From NCBI RefSeq assembly GCF_900184945.1, contig NZ_FXYF01000010.1, positions 62,001 through 126,000 of the forward strand: DNA of 64,000 nucleotides, written 5' to 3'. Shown here in pieces: positions 29,518 to 38,583 of this stretch (position 1 is the stretch's first letter; every line of letters begins with the position of its first letter). Both the position numbers and the translations under genes were made by a program. The stretch is from Antarctobacter aquimaris. GTDB lineage: Bacteria > Pseudomonadota > Alphaproteobacteria > Rhodobacterales > Rhodobacteraceae. A model generated the notes under the pieces. That model was given only the letters and a program-made list of their open reading frames with translations, made no database searches and was not told where the DNA came from.

Positions 29518-30396
29518 TCAATCCTCGCGCAGCGCCAGGGTCCGGTCCCGCAGCCAGGCCACGAATTCGCGCTGACCGCCGTCAAAGCCGCTGACCTCCT
29601 GCGGGGTGATCGGCACGCCCACGACGGGTTTCTGCGGCCGGCGGCAGGCATGCACCACCTCGTGGATCAGCAAACCCTGACGGATCGTTGCCGACACCCG
29701 GTTGGCGATCTGGTAGACGCGGCTGTTCTGGCCGGGAAAGAAGACCGGCACCACCGTCGCGCCGGAGCGCTGGATCATCTTGGCGGTGAACGGGTTCCAG
29801 CTGCGCTCGACCGCCGGCCCCCACCAGCTGTCCGACGAGGCGACGACCCCGGACGGAAACAGCACGATCACTCCGCCCGCCCGCAGATGCGCCATCGCCT
29901 GCGCCCGCATTTCGAGCCCTTGCTCGCGCGCGTCGTCTTCGTGCGGGAAGGGCACGGGGATCATGAATTCCTCGATCTCGCTGACCCCGGTCAGCAACGA
30001 GCGCGTCAGTATCTTGTAATCGGTGCGCACCCGGCCGATCAATTCTGCCAGCACCATGCCGTCGACCAGGCCATGCGGATGGTTGGCGACGATCACCACA
30101 GGCCCTTTGGCCGGGATCCGGGCAATCTGCTCGGGCGGGGTCAGCAGGTCGATGCCCATGATGCCCAGCGCCTGACTCCAGAACGCCTGCCCCTCGACCG
30201 GGCCCAGCCGTTCGAACCGGCGCACCATGCGCAGCATCGGGATCTTGCCGGTCAGCCACTCCAGCGTGCGGATCGTGTTCGCCTTCCACGGGTTGGGAAA
30301 GGTGTTCGCGTAGCTGACCTTGCGCTTGTCGAATGGTGCGGGATTCCTGGACACGCTCCGCCCCCTCAGGGATGTCGATTGGGTGCTGTCGACCAT
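29518..30396 (-). CDS. Lysophospholipid (1-acylglycerol-3-phosphate) acyltransferase family protein
   Basis: A 292-residue PlsC-type acyltransferase. The catalytic HX4D box is NHPHGLVDG (about residues 104-112); the acceptor motif lies in VLFPSGVVA (about 180) and is followed by PVVPVFFPGQNSR. There is no strong membrane helix, so it is probably peripheral at the inner membrane. The acyl acceptor is not evident: homologues include glycerophospholipid and ornithine-lipid acyltransferases. It begins divergently to nothing, 44 bp ahead of the HPr gene on the same strand. Confidence 0.85.
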   Translation of the reverse strand: MVDSTQSTSLRGRSVSRNPAPFDKRKVSYANTFPNPWKANTIRTLEWLTGKIPMLRMVRRFERLGPVEGQAFWSQALGIMGIDLLTPPEQIARIPAKGPVVIVANHPHGLVDGMVLAELIGRVRTDYKILTRSLLTGVSEIEEFMIPVPFPHEDDAREQGLEMRAQAMAHLRAGGVIVLFPSGVVASSDSWWGPAVERSWNPFTAKMIQRSGATVVPVFFPGQNSRVYQIANRVSATIRQGLLIHEVVHACRRPQKPVVGVPITPQEVSGFDGGQREFVAWLRDRTLALRED

Positions 30397-30440
30397 GCGC
30401 CTGTCACTGTCCCGCTCAAGCCAAGGCCCGGGCGCCGGAC

Positions 30441-30719
30441 CTAATTGTCTTCTCCGAAACGGTCCGCGACCAGCGCTTCGACCGCATCGGCCAGCGCCTC
30501 GGCATCCGGTCCAGAGGTTTGAACCTCAATAGTGGTTCCTTTGGCGGCTGCCAACATCAAAAGCCCCATGATGCTGTCGCCGCTGGCCGACTGACCGTCG
30601 CGGCTGACCTCGGCCCGGGCGTCGAAACCTTCGACAACCTCGACCAGCTTGGCCGAAGCGCGGGCGTGCAGGCCCTTTTCGTTGATGATCTTCAGGGCGC
30701 GGCGGACGGTGGAGGTCAT
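30441..30719 (-). CDS. ptsH: Phosphocarrier protein HPr (NPr-like)
   Basis: A 92-residue HPr. His18 in KGLHARASAKLV is the phosphohistidine, and Ser49 in SGDSIMGLLMLAAAKG is the site HprK would phosphorylate. In alphaproteobacteria HPr works in the PTS-Ntr regulatory chain rather than sugar uptake. It follows the EIIA gene by 33 bp on the minus strand. EI (ptsP) and permeases are absent from the window. Confidence 0.96.
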   Translation of the reverse strand: MTSTVRRALKIINEKGLHARASAKLVEVVEGFDARAEVSRDGQSASGDSIMGLLMLAAAKGTTIEVQTSGPDAEALADAVEALVADRFGEDN

Positions 30720-30752
30720 GGGTGGGGGTATTCCTTGGGGCAGACAGCGCGC

Positions 30753-31151
30753 TCAGGGGGCCTCGGGCGGAATGTTCTGGCTGTCGATGTACTTGCGCCC
30801 GGCTTCGAGGGCGTGGCGCACGGCCTCGGGGACCGGCAGGTGGCGGCTCTTGGTGAGCTTGATCAGCAGCGGCAGGTTGGCACCGTAGAGGATGCGACGG
30901 TTGTCCGGGCGGCAGGCGTTCAGCGACAGGTTCGACGGCGAACCGCCGAACATGTCGGTCACGATCACCACACCGCCGCCGGTGTCGACGGCATCCGCGG
31001 CGGCGCTGATCTCGGCCTGTTTCTGCGCCCGGTCGGCGTCCGCCTCGATCGAGATGGCCTGCATGCCGGGCTGGTGGCCGACCACATGTTCGACCGCGGC
31101 CAGATACTCGCGGGCCAGCCCCCCGTGCGCGACAATGACGATCCCGATCAC
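30753..31151 (-). CDS. PTS EIIA component, mannose type
   Basis: A 132-residue EIIA of the Man family: MIGIVIVAHGGLAREYLAAV with active His9, and the fold segments GGGVVIVTDMFGGSPSNLSL. No EIIB, C or D is linked, so it is most likely a regulatory EIIA of PTS-Ntr. Its start overlaps the stop of rapZ (ATGA). Confidence 0.95.
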   Translation of the reverse strand: MIGIVIVAHGGLAREYLAAVEHVVGHQPGMQAISIEADADRAQKQAEISAAADAVDTGGGVVIVTDMFGGSPSNLSLNACRPDNRRILYGANLPLLIKLTKSRHLPVPEAVRHALEAGRKYIDSQNIPPEAP

Positions 31152-32077
31152 CCGGACACCTTTCCACTCAAGCCGACCATTCGGTCGGACGTCGGCGCCG
31201 CCCCTCGCCGCTCCAGTTCGCGGTGCCTAATTGACACCCGCCAGCCTTCCGGCGCAAGGGCCGCCGCGACGTTTTCCGTGACGGCAACCGACCGGTGTTT
31301 GCCCCCGGTACAGCCGAAACCGATCGCGAAATGCGCCTTTCCCTCGGCGATGCAGGCGGGCAGGACCAGCAGCAACAACCCAAGGGTCCGGTCGATGAAC
31401 TCCTGGTAGTGCGGATCGCCGGCCACGAACTGCGCCACCTCGGGATCGAGCCCGGTGAAGGGGCGCAGGTCCGGCTTCCAGTGCGGGTTGCGCAGGAACC
31501 GGCAGTCCAGCACCATGTCCAGCCCCTGGGGCAGGCCCCGCTTGTAGGAAAAGCTCTGGACCGAGACGGCCATGCCCTGCCCGGTGGTTGCGCCGAACCA
31601 GCCCTCCATCTCGGCGCGCAGGTCATGCACCGTCATTTCCGAGGTGTCGATCAGGATGTCGGCCCGGTTGCGGACGTCGGTCAGCAGCGCCTTTTCCCGC
31701 ACCACGCCATCGCCCGGCGTTTCGTCCGGGGCCAGCGGGTGGCGGCGGCGCGTTTCGGAATAGCGGCGCACCAGCACCTCGGTCGAACAGTCGACATACA
31801 GCAGGTCGACCGGCGCGTTCAGCCGCTCGGTCAGCGTCTCGTAGAGCTGCATCAGCCCTTCGGCGCTGAAATCGCGGTTGCGCACGTCGATGCCCAGCGC
31901 CAGCGGGCGGGCCGATGGCAGGTCGCCATCCAGCAGGCGCGGGATCAGGCTGAGCGGGATATTGTCGATGGTTTCAAAGCCCAGATCCTCCAGCACGTTG
32001 ATCGCACTGGACCGCCCGGCGCCCGAGGGGCCGGTGACAAAGACGATGCGTGCGTTTCCGGGGATCCTCTGGCCCAT
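31148..32077 (-). CDS. rapZ: RNase adapter protein RapZ (YvcJ family)
   Basis: A 309-residue protein with an N-terminal P-loop GPSGAGRSSAINVLEDLG, where the usual Lys of the Walker A is Arg, and the conserved C-terminal half, including FGCTGGKHRSVAVTE and YKRGLPQGLDMVLDCRFLRN. In E. coli RapZ guides GlmZ decay for GlcN-6-P synthesis; in alphaproteobacteria the family is tied to PTS-Ntr. Overlaps the EIIA gene by four bases; hprK ends 2 bp upstream of its start. Confidence 0.95.
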   Translation of the reverse strand: MGQRIPGNARIVFVTGPSGAGRSSAINVLEDLGFETIDNIPLSLIPRLLDGDLPSARPLALGIDVRNRDFSAEGLMQLYETLTERLNAPVDLLYVDCSTEVLVRRYSETRRRHPLAPDETPGDGVVREKALLTDVRNRADILIDTSEMTVHDLRAEMEGWFGATTGQGMAVSVQSFSYKRGLPQGLDMVLDCRFLRNPHWKPDLRPFTGLDPEVAQFVAGDPHYQEFIDRTLGLLLLVLPACIAEGKAHFAIGFGCTGGKHRSVAVTENVAAALAPEGWRVSIRHRELERRGAAPTSDRMVGLSGKVSG

Positions 32078-32079
32078 GA

Positions 32080-32496
32080 CTACTCTCGACGACTGGCCTT
32101 TAGATATTGCAGAAGCTGCGCGGGAAAATACTGCGACGCAGAATTGTGAAGCAATGGGATATCCACTCCCAGCAGCCGGACCGCCCGGATGGGCGGCAAG
32201 CGGTGCGTTTCCGCCACATCCAGGTCCAGCACGGCGGCCAGGGGCACATTCCCGGCGGCCTCGGCGGTCAGGAGGCCAAGCCCACGCGCCTCGATCAGGC
32301 CGCGGATCGCCTCGGGGGCGTCCAGGCGCAGGCCGTCCCCGACCCGGCGGACGATGGTCCGGTCATCGGCGACGAGGGTTGCGCCCCGCGCCATGAGCTC
32401 CAGCGCGAGGCCGGACTTGCCGCTGCCAGAGGCACCGCGGATCAGCAGGCCGCGCCCTGCCACGGCAACCGACGTGGCGTGCAGCACCGTCTGCAT
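32080..32496 (-). CDS. hprK: HPr kinase, short alphaproteobacterial form
   Basis: A 138-residue protein corresponding to the C-terminal catalytic domain of HPr kinase/phosphorylase only: P-loop IRGASGSGKSGLALELMARG (about 19-38), then LVADDRTIVRR and RGLIEARGLGLLTAEA, the HprK signature. The N-terminal domain of Gram-positive HprK is missing, as usual for alphaproteobacteria. It lies between rapZ (2 bp) and chvG (7 bp) in one operon. Confidence 0.94.
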   Translation of the reverse strand: MQTVLHATSVAVAGRGLLIRGASGSGKSGLALELMARGATLVADDRTIVRRVGDGLRLDAPEAIRGLIEARGLGLLTAEAAGNVPLAAVLDLDVAETHRLPPIRAVRLLGVDIPLLHNSASQYFPAQLLQYLKASRRE

Positions 32497-32503
32497 GACC
32501 GGG

Positions 32504-34219
32504 TCAGACCGGCAGGCCGACCACGAAACGCGCGCCCAGCGGCTCCGAGGTCACGTCGGCCTCGGTCGGGCGGATGTTCTCGGCCCAGATCACGCCGCCG
32601 TGCGCCTCGACGATCTGCTTGGAGATCGCCAGCCCGAGGCCCGAGTTGTTGCCGAAATCCTGCTGCGGCCGCGAGGTGTAGAAGCGCTTGAAGATCTTCT
32701 GCAGCGCCTCTTCGGGGATGCCGGGGCCGGTGTCCTCGACCACCACGAGCACGCGATTGTCACGCCGCCGCGCCCAGACGCGGATCGCGTCGCCATCCTC
32801 GCAAAAGCTGGTGGCATTGGTGATCAGGTTGATGAACACCTGCGCCAGGCGCGGCTCCAGCCCGGTGATGACAACCGGTTTCTTGGGCAGGTCGGTGATG
32901 AACTCGATGCCCTTCTTGCGCGCGTCCTGGCCCAGGATCTCCGTCAGGTTGCCCAGCATGTCGAGCAGGTTGAACTCCTGCTCCTCTTCCTTGACCAGTT
33001 CCGCGTCCAGCCGCGAGGCGTTGGAGATGTCGCTGACCAGCCGGTCCAGCCTGCGCACGTCATGTTCGATCACGTCCAGCAGCTTGGTCCGGTGCTCTTC
33101 CTTCTTGACCATGCGCAGGCTGCCCACCGCCGAGCTCAGCGAGGCGAGCGGGTTCTTGATCTCGTGCGAGACGTCGGCGGCGAATTGTTCGTTCGCGTCG
33201 ATCCGGTCGTAGAGCGCGCCGACCATGCCGCGCAACGCGCCCGACAGGCGGCCGATCTCGTCGGGGCGCGCGGTCAGGTCGGGGATGCGGACGCGGCCCG
33301 GGGTGCGGGCTCGGCGGTTGCGATCACGGCCGATCTCGGCCGCGTCGGCAAGGTCGGAGATCGGGTTGGCGATGGTCGAGGCCAGCACCAGCGACAGGCC
33401 GATCGAGACCAGCGTGGCGATGACGAACATCTGCAAGACACGTTCACGCTCGGTCTTGACCGCGGCGTCGATCTCGGCCGCCGGAGAGACCAGCGCGATG
33501 GTGCCGATCAGCCGGTCACCCTGCCGGATCGGGCTGAAGGCGAAAAACAGCGTCAGGCCCTCGCCACCCGCGGTCTCGACCCGCGTCCTGGCCGGATCGC
33601 CGGCCTCGATGGCGCGGCGCAGCTGGTCCTCGAGCACGAGTTCGGGGCCGCTCGCGGGATTGAACAGGCCCGCCACGCCGTCCCAGACCGTGTTGAGGAA
33701 GTCCGAGATCAGCGTCGGCTGGTCTTCCTCCACCGCGGGGATGAGCGGTGCGAGGTTGCCCTGCGTCTCGCCGACCAGGAAGCTGGCGCTGTCGAAGACC
33801 ATCAGCGTGACGCCGTCGCGCAGGTCGATCCCGGCGACGGTGGCGTCCACGTCGATCCCGTCCCCGGTGCCCAGGTTGACCGGCGCACCGGTGGGCAGCT
33901 GCGCCTCGAACACGTCGGCGATCAGCTCGACCTCGGCGGCCAGCGCGTTGACCCGCTGCACCGCCAGGGTATCGCGCGACGCGTTCAGCCAGAGGATCCC
34001 GGCCACCAACACGTTGAGCGCGATGAGGTTGAAGGTGATGATCTTGCGCGCCAGCGGCGAGCGGTTCAGCGTGAACAGACCCCGCCGCGCACGGCTGTCG
34101 CGCAGCTCCTTCTCGACGGTGCTTTGCGGCGCGACCCAATCGTCACCAAGCACGACGTCGGCATCCCGGCGCGCGCCCTCGCGATCGTTCTGCACGGGGA
34201 TCTGTTCGGCCAGGGCCAT
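32504..34219 (-). CDS. chvG: Sensor histidine kinase ChvG
   Basis: A 571-residue membrane kinase of the ChvG/ExoS type that senses acidity or envelope state. First membrane helix about 60-78, periplasmic sensor about 80-258, second helix about 264-284, HAMP-like linker, HisKA with SHEIKNPLASL (His352), N-box NLITNATSF, and G-boxes DTGPGIPEEAL and NSGLGLAISKQIV. The unusually long cytoplasmic N-terminus (about 55 residues) is typical of ChvG. chvI is 3 bp upstream, hprK 7 bp downstream. Confidence 0.95.
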   Translation of the reverse strand: MALAEQIPVQNDREGARRDADVVLGDDWVAPQSTVEKELRDSRARRGLFTLNRSPLARKIITFNLIALNVLVAGILWLNASRDTLAVQRVNALAAEVELIADVFEAQLPTGAPVNLGTGDGIDVDATVAGIDLRDGVTLMVFDSASFLVGETQGNLAPLIPAVEEDQPTLISDFLNTVWDGVAGLFNPASGPELVLEDQLRRAIEAGDPARTRVETAGGEGLTLFFAFSPIRQGDRLIGTIALVSPAAEIDAAVKTERERVLQMFVIATLVSIGLSLVLASTIANPISDLADAAEIGRDRNRRARTPGRVRIPDLTARPDEIGRLSGALRGMVGALYDRIDANEQFAADVSHEIKNPLASLSSAVGSLRMVKKEEHRTKLLDVIEHDVRRLDRLVSDISNASRLDAELVKEEEQEFNLLDMLGNLTEILGQDARKKGIEFITDLPKKPVVITGLEPRLAQVFINLITNATSFCEDGDAIRVWARRRDNRVLVVVEDTGPGIPEEALQKIFKRFYTSRPQQDFGNNSGLGLAISKQIVEAHGGVIWAENIRPTEADVTSEPLGARFVVGLPV

Positions 34220-34222
34220 CCC

Positions 34223-34924
34223 TTACTCTTCGTTGTACCGGTAACCGATGCCATACAGCGTCTCGATCGCCGAGAACTCCGTATCGACGGTGCGCATCTT
34301 CTTGCGCAGGCGCTTGATGTGGCTGTCGATGGTCCGGTCGTCGACATAGACCTGGTCGTCATAGGCGACGTCCATCAGCTGATCGCGCGACTTGACGAAG
34401 CCGGGGCGTTGCGCCAGCGCCTGCAGCAGCAGGAACTCGGTCACGGTCAGCGACACGTCCAGCCCCTTCCAGGTCACGGCATGGCGCAGCGGGTCCATGG
34501 TCAGCGATCCGCGCACCATCAGCTTGGTCTCTTCGGTGTCGCCCACCGCGTCGCCGGCCACCGCTTCCTGCCGGCGCAGCAGCGCGCGGATGCGCTCCAC
34601 CAGCAGGCGCTGCGAGAAGGGTTTCTTGACGTAGTCGTCCGCGCCCATGCGCAGGCCGAGCACCTCGTCGATCTCGTCGTCCTTGGAGGTCAGAAAGATC
34701 ACCGGCATCTTCGATTTCTGCCGCACCCGCTGCAGCAGGTCCATGCCGTCCATGCGCGGCATCTTGATGTCGAAGACGGCCATGTCGGGCATCTTCTTGT
34801 TGAAGGCGTCTAGCGCCGCCTGACCGTCGTTGTAGGTCTCCACCTCGAACCCCTCCGCCTCGAGGGTCATCGATACGGATGTCAGGATATTCCTGTCATC
34901 GTCCACAAGGGCGATTTTTGACAT
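34223..34924 (-). CDS. chvI: Response regulator ChvI
   Basis: A 233-residue OmpR/PhoB-type regulator. Receiver with DDD at 8-10, phospho-acceptor Asp52 in [11 protein letters not shown], Thr in FLTSKDDE and Lys in [11 protein letters not shown]; the winged-helix output domain occupies about 135-233 ([19 protein letters not shown], then [19 protein letters not shown]). In rhizobia ChvI controls pckA and exopolysaccharide genes. Here pckA is divergent 325 bp away, with which the regulator probably shares control sequences. Confidence 0.96.
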   Translation of the reverse strand: MSKIALVDDDRNILTSVSMTLEAEGFEVETYNDGQAALDAFNKKMPDMAVFDIKMPRMDGMDLLQRVRQKSKMPVIFLTSKDDEIDEVLGLRMGADDYVKKPFSQRLLVERIRALLRRQEAVAGDAVGDTEETKLMVRGSLTMDPLRHAVTWKGLDVSLTVTEFLLLQALAQRPGFVKSRDQLMDVAYDDQVYVDDRTIDSHIKRLRKKMRTVDTEFSAIETLYGIGYRYNEE

Positions 34925-35248
34925 TGTTCTGTCCTTGTACTGCTCTGGTTGCCTGTTTTTTTCCGACTATCAGCGATTTTCCGCTTTACAGCAACGCCAA
35001 TCTGCGAATCAGGCGACCCTCCTGTCCTCAGGTGACGCGAATTTGGCAAAGGAATGGCTAAAAAGCCTCACCTGTTTCCATTGCATTCACAACGTCTGGG
35101 CATGGTATCGCTAATCCGGCTCTTGATAGCGCAAACTGCGCACATGCGTCCTGTTCATGCCGGAAAGCGACGTGTTAAGAGTTCAGACACCGGCAGATTT
35201 CGACGCCGGTTCGCATTCTCGAACAGTGCTGCGACAGGAGCAAGGCAG
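34925..35248. promoter_or_regulatory. Divergent chvI-pckA control region
   Basis: A 324-bp gap without a gene and slightly richer in A/T than its neighbours. It must carry both promoters. A weak plus-strand pair, TTGCAT with 16-17 bp to TGGTAT, lies at about 35090-35117. In rhizobia ChvI regulates the adjacent pckA directly; no ChvI site could be assigned by eye. Confidence 0.45.
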
Positions 35249-36847
35249 ATGACATTTGGACGGGTGAACCCGCAGTTCCGGCTTGAAGATCAAGGGATCG
35301 AAGGGCTCGGCAATGTCTATTACAACCTCATGGAGCCAGCGCTGATCGAAGCGGCTCTGAAACGCGGCGAAGGGACGCTGGGCAAGGGCGGCGCGTTTCT
35401 CGTGACCACGGGCAAGTACACGGGCCGGTCGCCCAAGGACAAGTTCGTCGTCCGCACCCCCGCGGTCGAAAACACCATCTGGTGGGAAAACAACCAGCCG
35501 ATGGAGGCCGGCGCCTTTGACCTGCTGCACGCCGACATGCTGGAGCACATGAAGGGCCGCGACTACTACGTGCAGGACCTCGTCGGCGGCGCCGACCCGG
35601 CCAATGCCATCGACGTGCGGGTGATTTCCGAACTGGCCTGGCACAACCTGTTCATCCGCCACATGCTGCGCCGCCCCGACCGCGAGGACCTGGACAGCTT
35701 TACCGCCGATTACACCATCATCAACTGTCCCAGCTTCAAGGCCGATCCGGCCCGGCACGGCTGCCGCACAGAGACGGTGATCGCGCTGAACTTCGACAAG
35801 AAGCTGATCCTGATCGGCAACACCGAATACGCCGGCGAAAACAAGAAGTCGGTCTTTACCCTGCTGAACTACATCCTGCCCGGCAAGGGCATCATGGCGA
35901 TGCACTGTTCGGCCAACCATGCGCCCAACAACCCGGTCGACACCGCCGTGTTCTTTGGCCTGTCGGGCACCGGCAAGACGACCCTGTCGGCCGACCCCGC
36001 GCGCGTGCTGATCGGCGACGACGAACACGGCTGGTCGGACCGCGGCACCTTCAACTTCGAAGGCGGCTGCTATGCCAAGACCATCAACCTGTCGCCCGAG
36101 GCCGAGCCGGAAATCTACGCCACCACGCAGATGTTCGGCACCGTGATCGAAAACATGGTCTACGATCCGGAGACCTTCGAGCTCGACTTCGAGGACGACA
36201 GCCTGACCGCGAACATGCGCTGCGCCTACCCGCTTCACTACATCTCCAACGCGTCCAGGTCGGCGCTGGGCGGTCACCCCAAGAACATCATCATGCTGAC
36301 CTGCGATGCCTTCGGCGTGCTGCCGCCGATCGCGCGGCTGACCCCGGCGCAGGCGATGTACCACTTCCTGTCCGGCTTCACCTCCAAGGTGGCCGGGACC
36401 GAGCGCGGCGTGACCGAGCCCGAGCCGACCTTCAGCACCTGCTTTGGCGCGCCCTTCATGCCGCGCCGCCCCGAGGTCTACGGCAACCTGCTGCGCGACA
36501 AGATCGCCAAGCACGGCGCAACCTGCTGGCTGGTCAACACCGGCTGGACCGGCGGCGCCTACGGCACCGGCTCGCGCATGCCGATCAAGGCGACCCGCGC
36601 GCTGCTGCATGCCGCGCTGGAGGGCAAGCTGGCCAATGCCGAGTTCCGCAAGGACCCGAACTTTGGCTTCGAGGTGCCGGTCCATGTCGAGGGCGTGCCC
36701 GAACTGCTGCTGGACCCGCGCAAGACCTGGGAAGACAAGGCCGCCTACGACGCGCAGGCCGCCAAGCTGGTGCACATGTTCGCCGACAACTTCGAACAGT
36801 ACGTGCCCTATATCGACGATGACGTGAAGGCCGTCGCCATCGGCTGA
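35249..36847 (+). CDS. pckA: Phosphoenolpyruvate carboxykinase (ATP)
   Basis: The 532-residue ATP-dependent PEPCK converts oxaloacetate to PEP, the entry step of gluconeogenesis. Motifs: [16 protein letters not shown] near the N-terminus, kinase-1a P-loop [12 protein letters not shown] (about 237), kinase-2 [10 protein letters not shown], and [18 protein letters not shown]. The ATG at 35249 has GGAG 8 bases upstream; the frame running back to 35054 has no PEPCK character. A terminator follows (36866-36896). Adjacent to chvGI as in other alphaproteobacteria. Confidence 0.97.
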   Translation: MTFGRVNPQFRLEDQGIEGLGNVYYNLMEPALIEAALKRGEGTLGKGGAFLVTTGKYTGRSPKDKFVVRTPAVENTIWWENNQPMEAGAFDLLHADMLEHMKGRDYYVQDLVGGADPANAIDVRVISELAWHNLFIRHMLRRPDREDLDSFTADYTIINCPSFKADPARHGCRTETVIALNFDKKLILIGNTEYAGENKKSVFTLLNYILPGKGIMAMHCSANHAPNNPVDTAVFFGLSGTGKTTLSADPARVLIGDDEHGWSDRGTFNFEGGCYAKTINLSPEAEPEIYATTQMFGTVIENMVYDPETFELDFEDDSLTANMRCAYPLHYISNASRSALGGHPKNIIMLTCDAFGVLPPIARLTPAQAMYHFLSGFTSKVAGTERGVTEPEPTFSTCFGAPFMPRRPEVYGNLLRDKIAKHGATCWLVNTGWTGGAYGTGSRMPIKATRALLHAALEGKLANAEFRKDPNFGFEVPVHVEGVPELLLDPRKTWEDKAAYDAQAAKLVHMFADNFEQYVPYIDDDVKAVAIG

Positions 36848-36865
36848 CCTGGTCGCGGCAGCGTC

Positions 36866-36896
36866 GAAAAGCCCTCCCTCACGGGGGGCTTTTTTC
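36866..36896 (+). terminator. Terminator after pckA
   Basis: Stem AGCCCTCC / GGGGGGCT with a loop CTCAC, preceded by AAAA and followed by TTTTT; it can serve both strands. Confidence 0.85.
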
Positions 36897-36991
36897 GTTT
36901 CAAGAGGCGGCGGGGTCGGCATATCCTGCCCCTGCGCCCACTTCGGATACATGCTAGACTGGCGATCCACCCCGACGGGAGAAAAGACGAC

Positions 36992-37537
36992 ATGTTAGCA
37001 AGACTGGTTCCCCCCCTGCTCGCCCTTCTGTCCGCCGCGACGGCCGCCGCGTCCGAGGTCGGCGCCTTTGTCGAGCCGCCCTTGGTGCTCGAGTCCTCCG
37101 GCGTGATCTGCGAAGTGGAACTGCAAGGCACCCGCCCCGCGCCAGAGACGCTGTCCGGCACGCTGAACCTGATCGACCAGGACCGCGCGATCGACGTGGA
37201 CTCGCTGCTGGTGCCGGCCGAGATCGGCCTCAGCTTTGGCATCCGCACGACTTTGACGCCGGGGGCATCGGTGCCCGAGGTGACGGTGATCGTGATCCAT
37301 CCGCCGATGGGGCCGGATGGTGTCACGACCGAGCGGTGGTCAGCGGCGATGAACTTTGGCGAACCCTCGCTGAACCTCTTCACCTTCGAACATGACTACG
37401 AACTGGTCGAGGGCGCCTGGTTGTTCAAGCTGGAATTCGAAGGCCGGACGCTGTTGCAGCAGCCCTTCGAGGTGACGGCCCCGGGCAGCGTTCCGGCGGT
37501 GCAGAAAGCGTGTTTCGCCGCCGAGGTCATCTCCTGA
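36992..37537 (+). CDS. Exported DUF3859-type protein
   Basis: A 181-residue protein with a signal peptide (cleavage near residue 20, AAASE). The mature part, VEPPLVLESSGVICEVELQG through GLSFGIRTTLTPGAS, HPPMGPDGVTTERWSAAMNF and FTFEHDYELVEGAWLFKLEF, matches the DUF3859 type: a beta-rich periplasmic domain of unknown role. Two Cys (in VICEVE and QKACFAAE) could form a disulfide. Convergent with the BKACE gene. Confidence 0.78.
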   Translation: MLARLVPPLLALLSAATAAASEVGAFVEPPLVLESSGVICEVELQGTRPAPETLSGTLNLIDQDRAIDVDSLLVPAEIGLSFGIRTTLTPGASVPEVTVIVIHPPMGPDGVTTERWSAAMNFGEPSLNLFTFEHDYELVEGAWLFKLEFEGRTLLQQPFEVTAPGSVPAVQKACFAAEVIS

Positions 37538-37548
37538 CACCACACCGT

Positions 37549-37589
37549 GGGCAGATCCCGCCCCGGGCCTGACCCGGGACCGCCTGCCC
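37549..37589. terminator. Imperfect GC-rich inverted repeat between convergent genes
   Basis: GGGCAG at 37549-37554 pairs with CTGCCC at 37584-37589 and flanks an inner CCCGGG / CCCGGG stem. No T-run follows. It lies between the DUF3859 and BKACE stops, so a role in ending transcription is possible. Confidence 0.4.
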
Positions 37590-37648
37590 TCCGTCCCAGT
37601 GCGCAGGGCGGGGTTACCCCGCCACGCCGCCACCCAAACCAGACCGCC

Positions 37649-38479
37649 TCAGGCCGGCCGCAACCCCAGTATCTCGCGCGCCTGTTGCCAAGTGGCGACG
37701 GGACGCTCGTATTTCTCGCACAGGGCGACAGCCCGCTGCACCAGCGCCGCGTTCGACGGCGCGAGGCGCTGCTTGTCCCAGCGCACGTTGTCCTCCAGCC
37801 CCGTCCGCGTGTGGCCCCCGGCGGCGATGCACCATTCGTTGACCTCGACCTGGTGCCGCCCGATCCCGGCCGCGCACCACTCGGCCTCCGGCGCCAGCCG
37901 CTGCACCGTCTTGATGTAGTAGTCAAAGACGTCGCGGTCGCAGGGCATCGCGTTCTTTACCCCCATGACGAACTGCACATACAGCTTGCCCGAGATGCGC
38001 CCGTCGCGGTTCATCTCGGCCGCCTTGAAGATGTGCGACAAGTCGAAGGCCTCGATCTCGGGCTTGACCTCGTAGGTGCGCATCTCGGAGGCCAGCCAGT
38101 CCACCAGGTCCGGCGGATTTTCGTAGACCCGGGTCGGAAAGTTGTTCGAGCCCACGGACAGCGAGGCCATGTCGGGCCGCAGCGGCAGCATCCCGCCCCG
38201 CGCCTGCCCTGCGCCCGACCGCCCGCCGGTCGACAGCTGGATGATCATGCCCGGGCAGTGCCGTTTCAGCCCCTCGACAAGGCGGGCAAAGCGGTCCGGG
38301 TCCGAGGTGGTGGATCCGTCATCGTTGCGCACATGGCAATGCGCGATGCTGGCGCCGGCCTCGAAGGCGGCCTGCGTGCTTTCGACCTGTTCCTCGACGG
38401 TGATCGGAACGGCGGGGTTGTCGGATTTCTGCGGCACCGACCCGGTGATCGCGACGCAGATGATGCAGGGTTTGGTCAT
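37649..38479 (-). CDS. Beta-keto acid cleavage enzyme (BKACE, DUF849)
   Basis: A 276-residue BKACE-family enzyme. Members condense a beta-keto acid with acetyl-CoA and split it into acetoacetate and a new acyl-CoA. Zinc ligands are visible as AHCHVRNDDG (His47, His49) and GGHTRTGLEDN (Glu229), with VGSNNFP and the MGVKNAMPCD loop. It is the last gene of the pob/pca operon, 104 bp after pcaG. Beta-ketoadipate was among the substrates reported for this family, and 3-oxoadipate is the product of this pathway, so a bypass giving succinyl-CoA plus acetoacetate is an attractive inference. The substrate is not proven by sequence. Confidence 0.88.
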   Translation of the reverse strand: MTKPCIICVAITGSVPQKSDNPAVPITVEEQVESTQAAFEAGASIAHCHVRNDDGSTTSDPDRFARLVEGLKRHCPGMIIQLSTGGRSGAGQARGGMLPLRPDMASLSVGSNNFPTRVYENPPDLVDWLASEMRTYEVKPEIEAFDLSHIFKAAEMNRDGRISGKLYVQFVMGVKNAMPCDRDVFDYYIKTVQRLAPEAEWCAAGIGRHQVEVNEWCIAAGGHTRTGLEDNVRWDKQRLAPSNAALVQRAVALCEKYERPVATWQQAREILGLRPA

Positions 38480-38520
38480 GGCGGGCTCCCATGGCGCCGG
38501 CGCAAGGGCCGGTCAGGACA

Positions 38521-38550
38521 GAGGTGGGTATTTTTCCAGAGAAGAAGCCG
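38521..38550. repeat. Tail of a dispersed two-hairpin element
   Basis: The segment GTGGGTATTTTTCCAGAGAAG resembles the conserved tail of the repeats at 43346 and 53077 (CCGGGGGATTTGGGCAGAGAA type). It lies between BKACE and pcaG. Confidence 0.45.
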
Positions 38551-38583
38551 GGGAGGCGGTTCTCCGCCCCGGCCCCTCGGCTG

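Noticed and set aside
32189-34813. An 874-codon plus-strand open frame across hprK, chvG and chvI
   Set aside because: Gene order, motifs and start sites on the minus strand are unambiguous; the plus frame is a GC-skew shadow rich in Arg, His and Gln.
35183-36970. A 595-codon minus-strand frame opposite pckA
   Set aside because: All PEPCK motifs are on the plus strand; the minus frame is a shadow.
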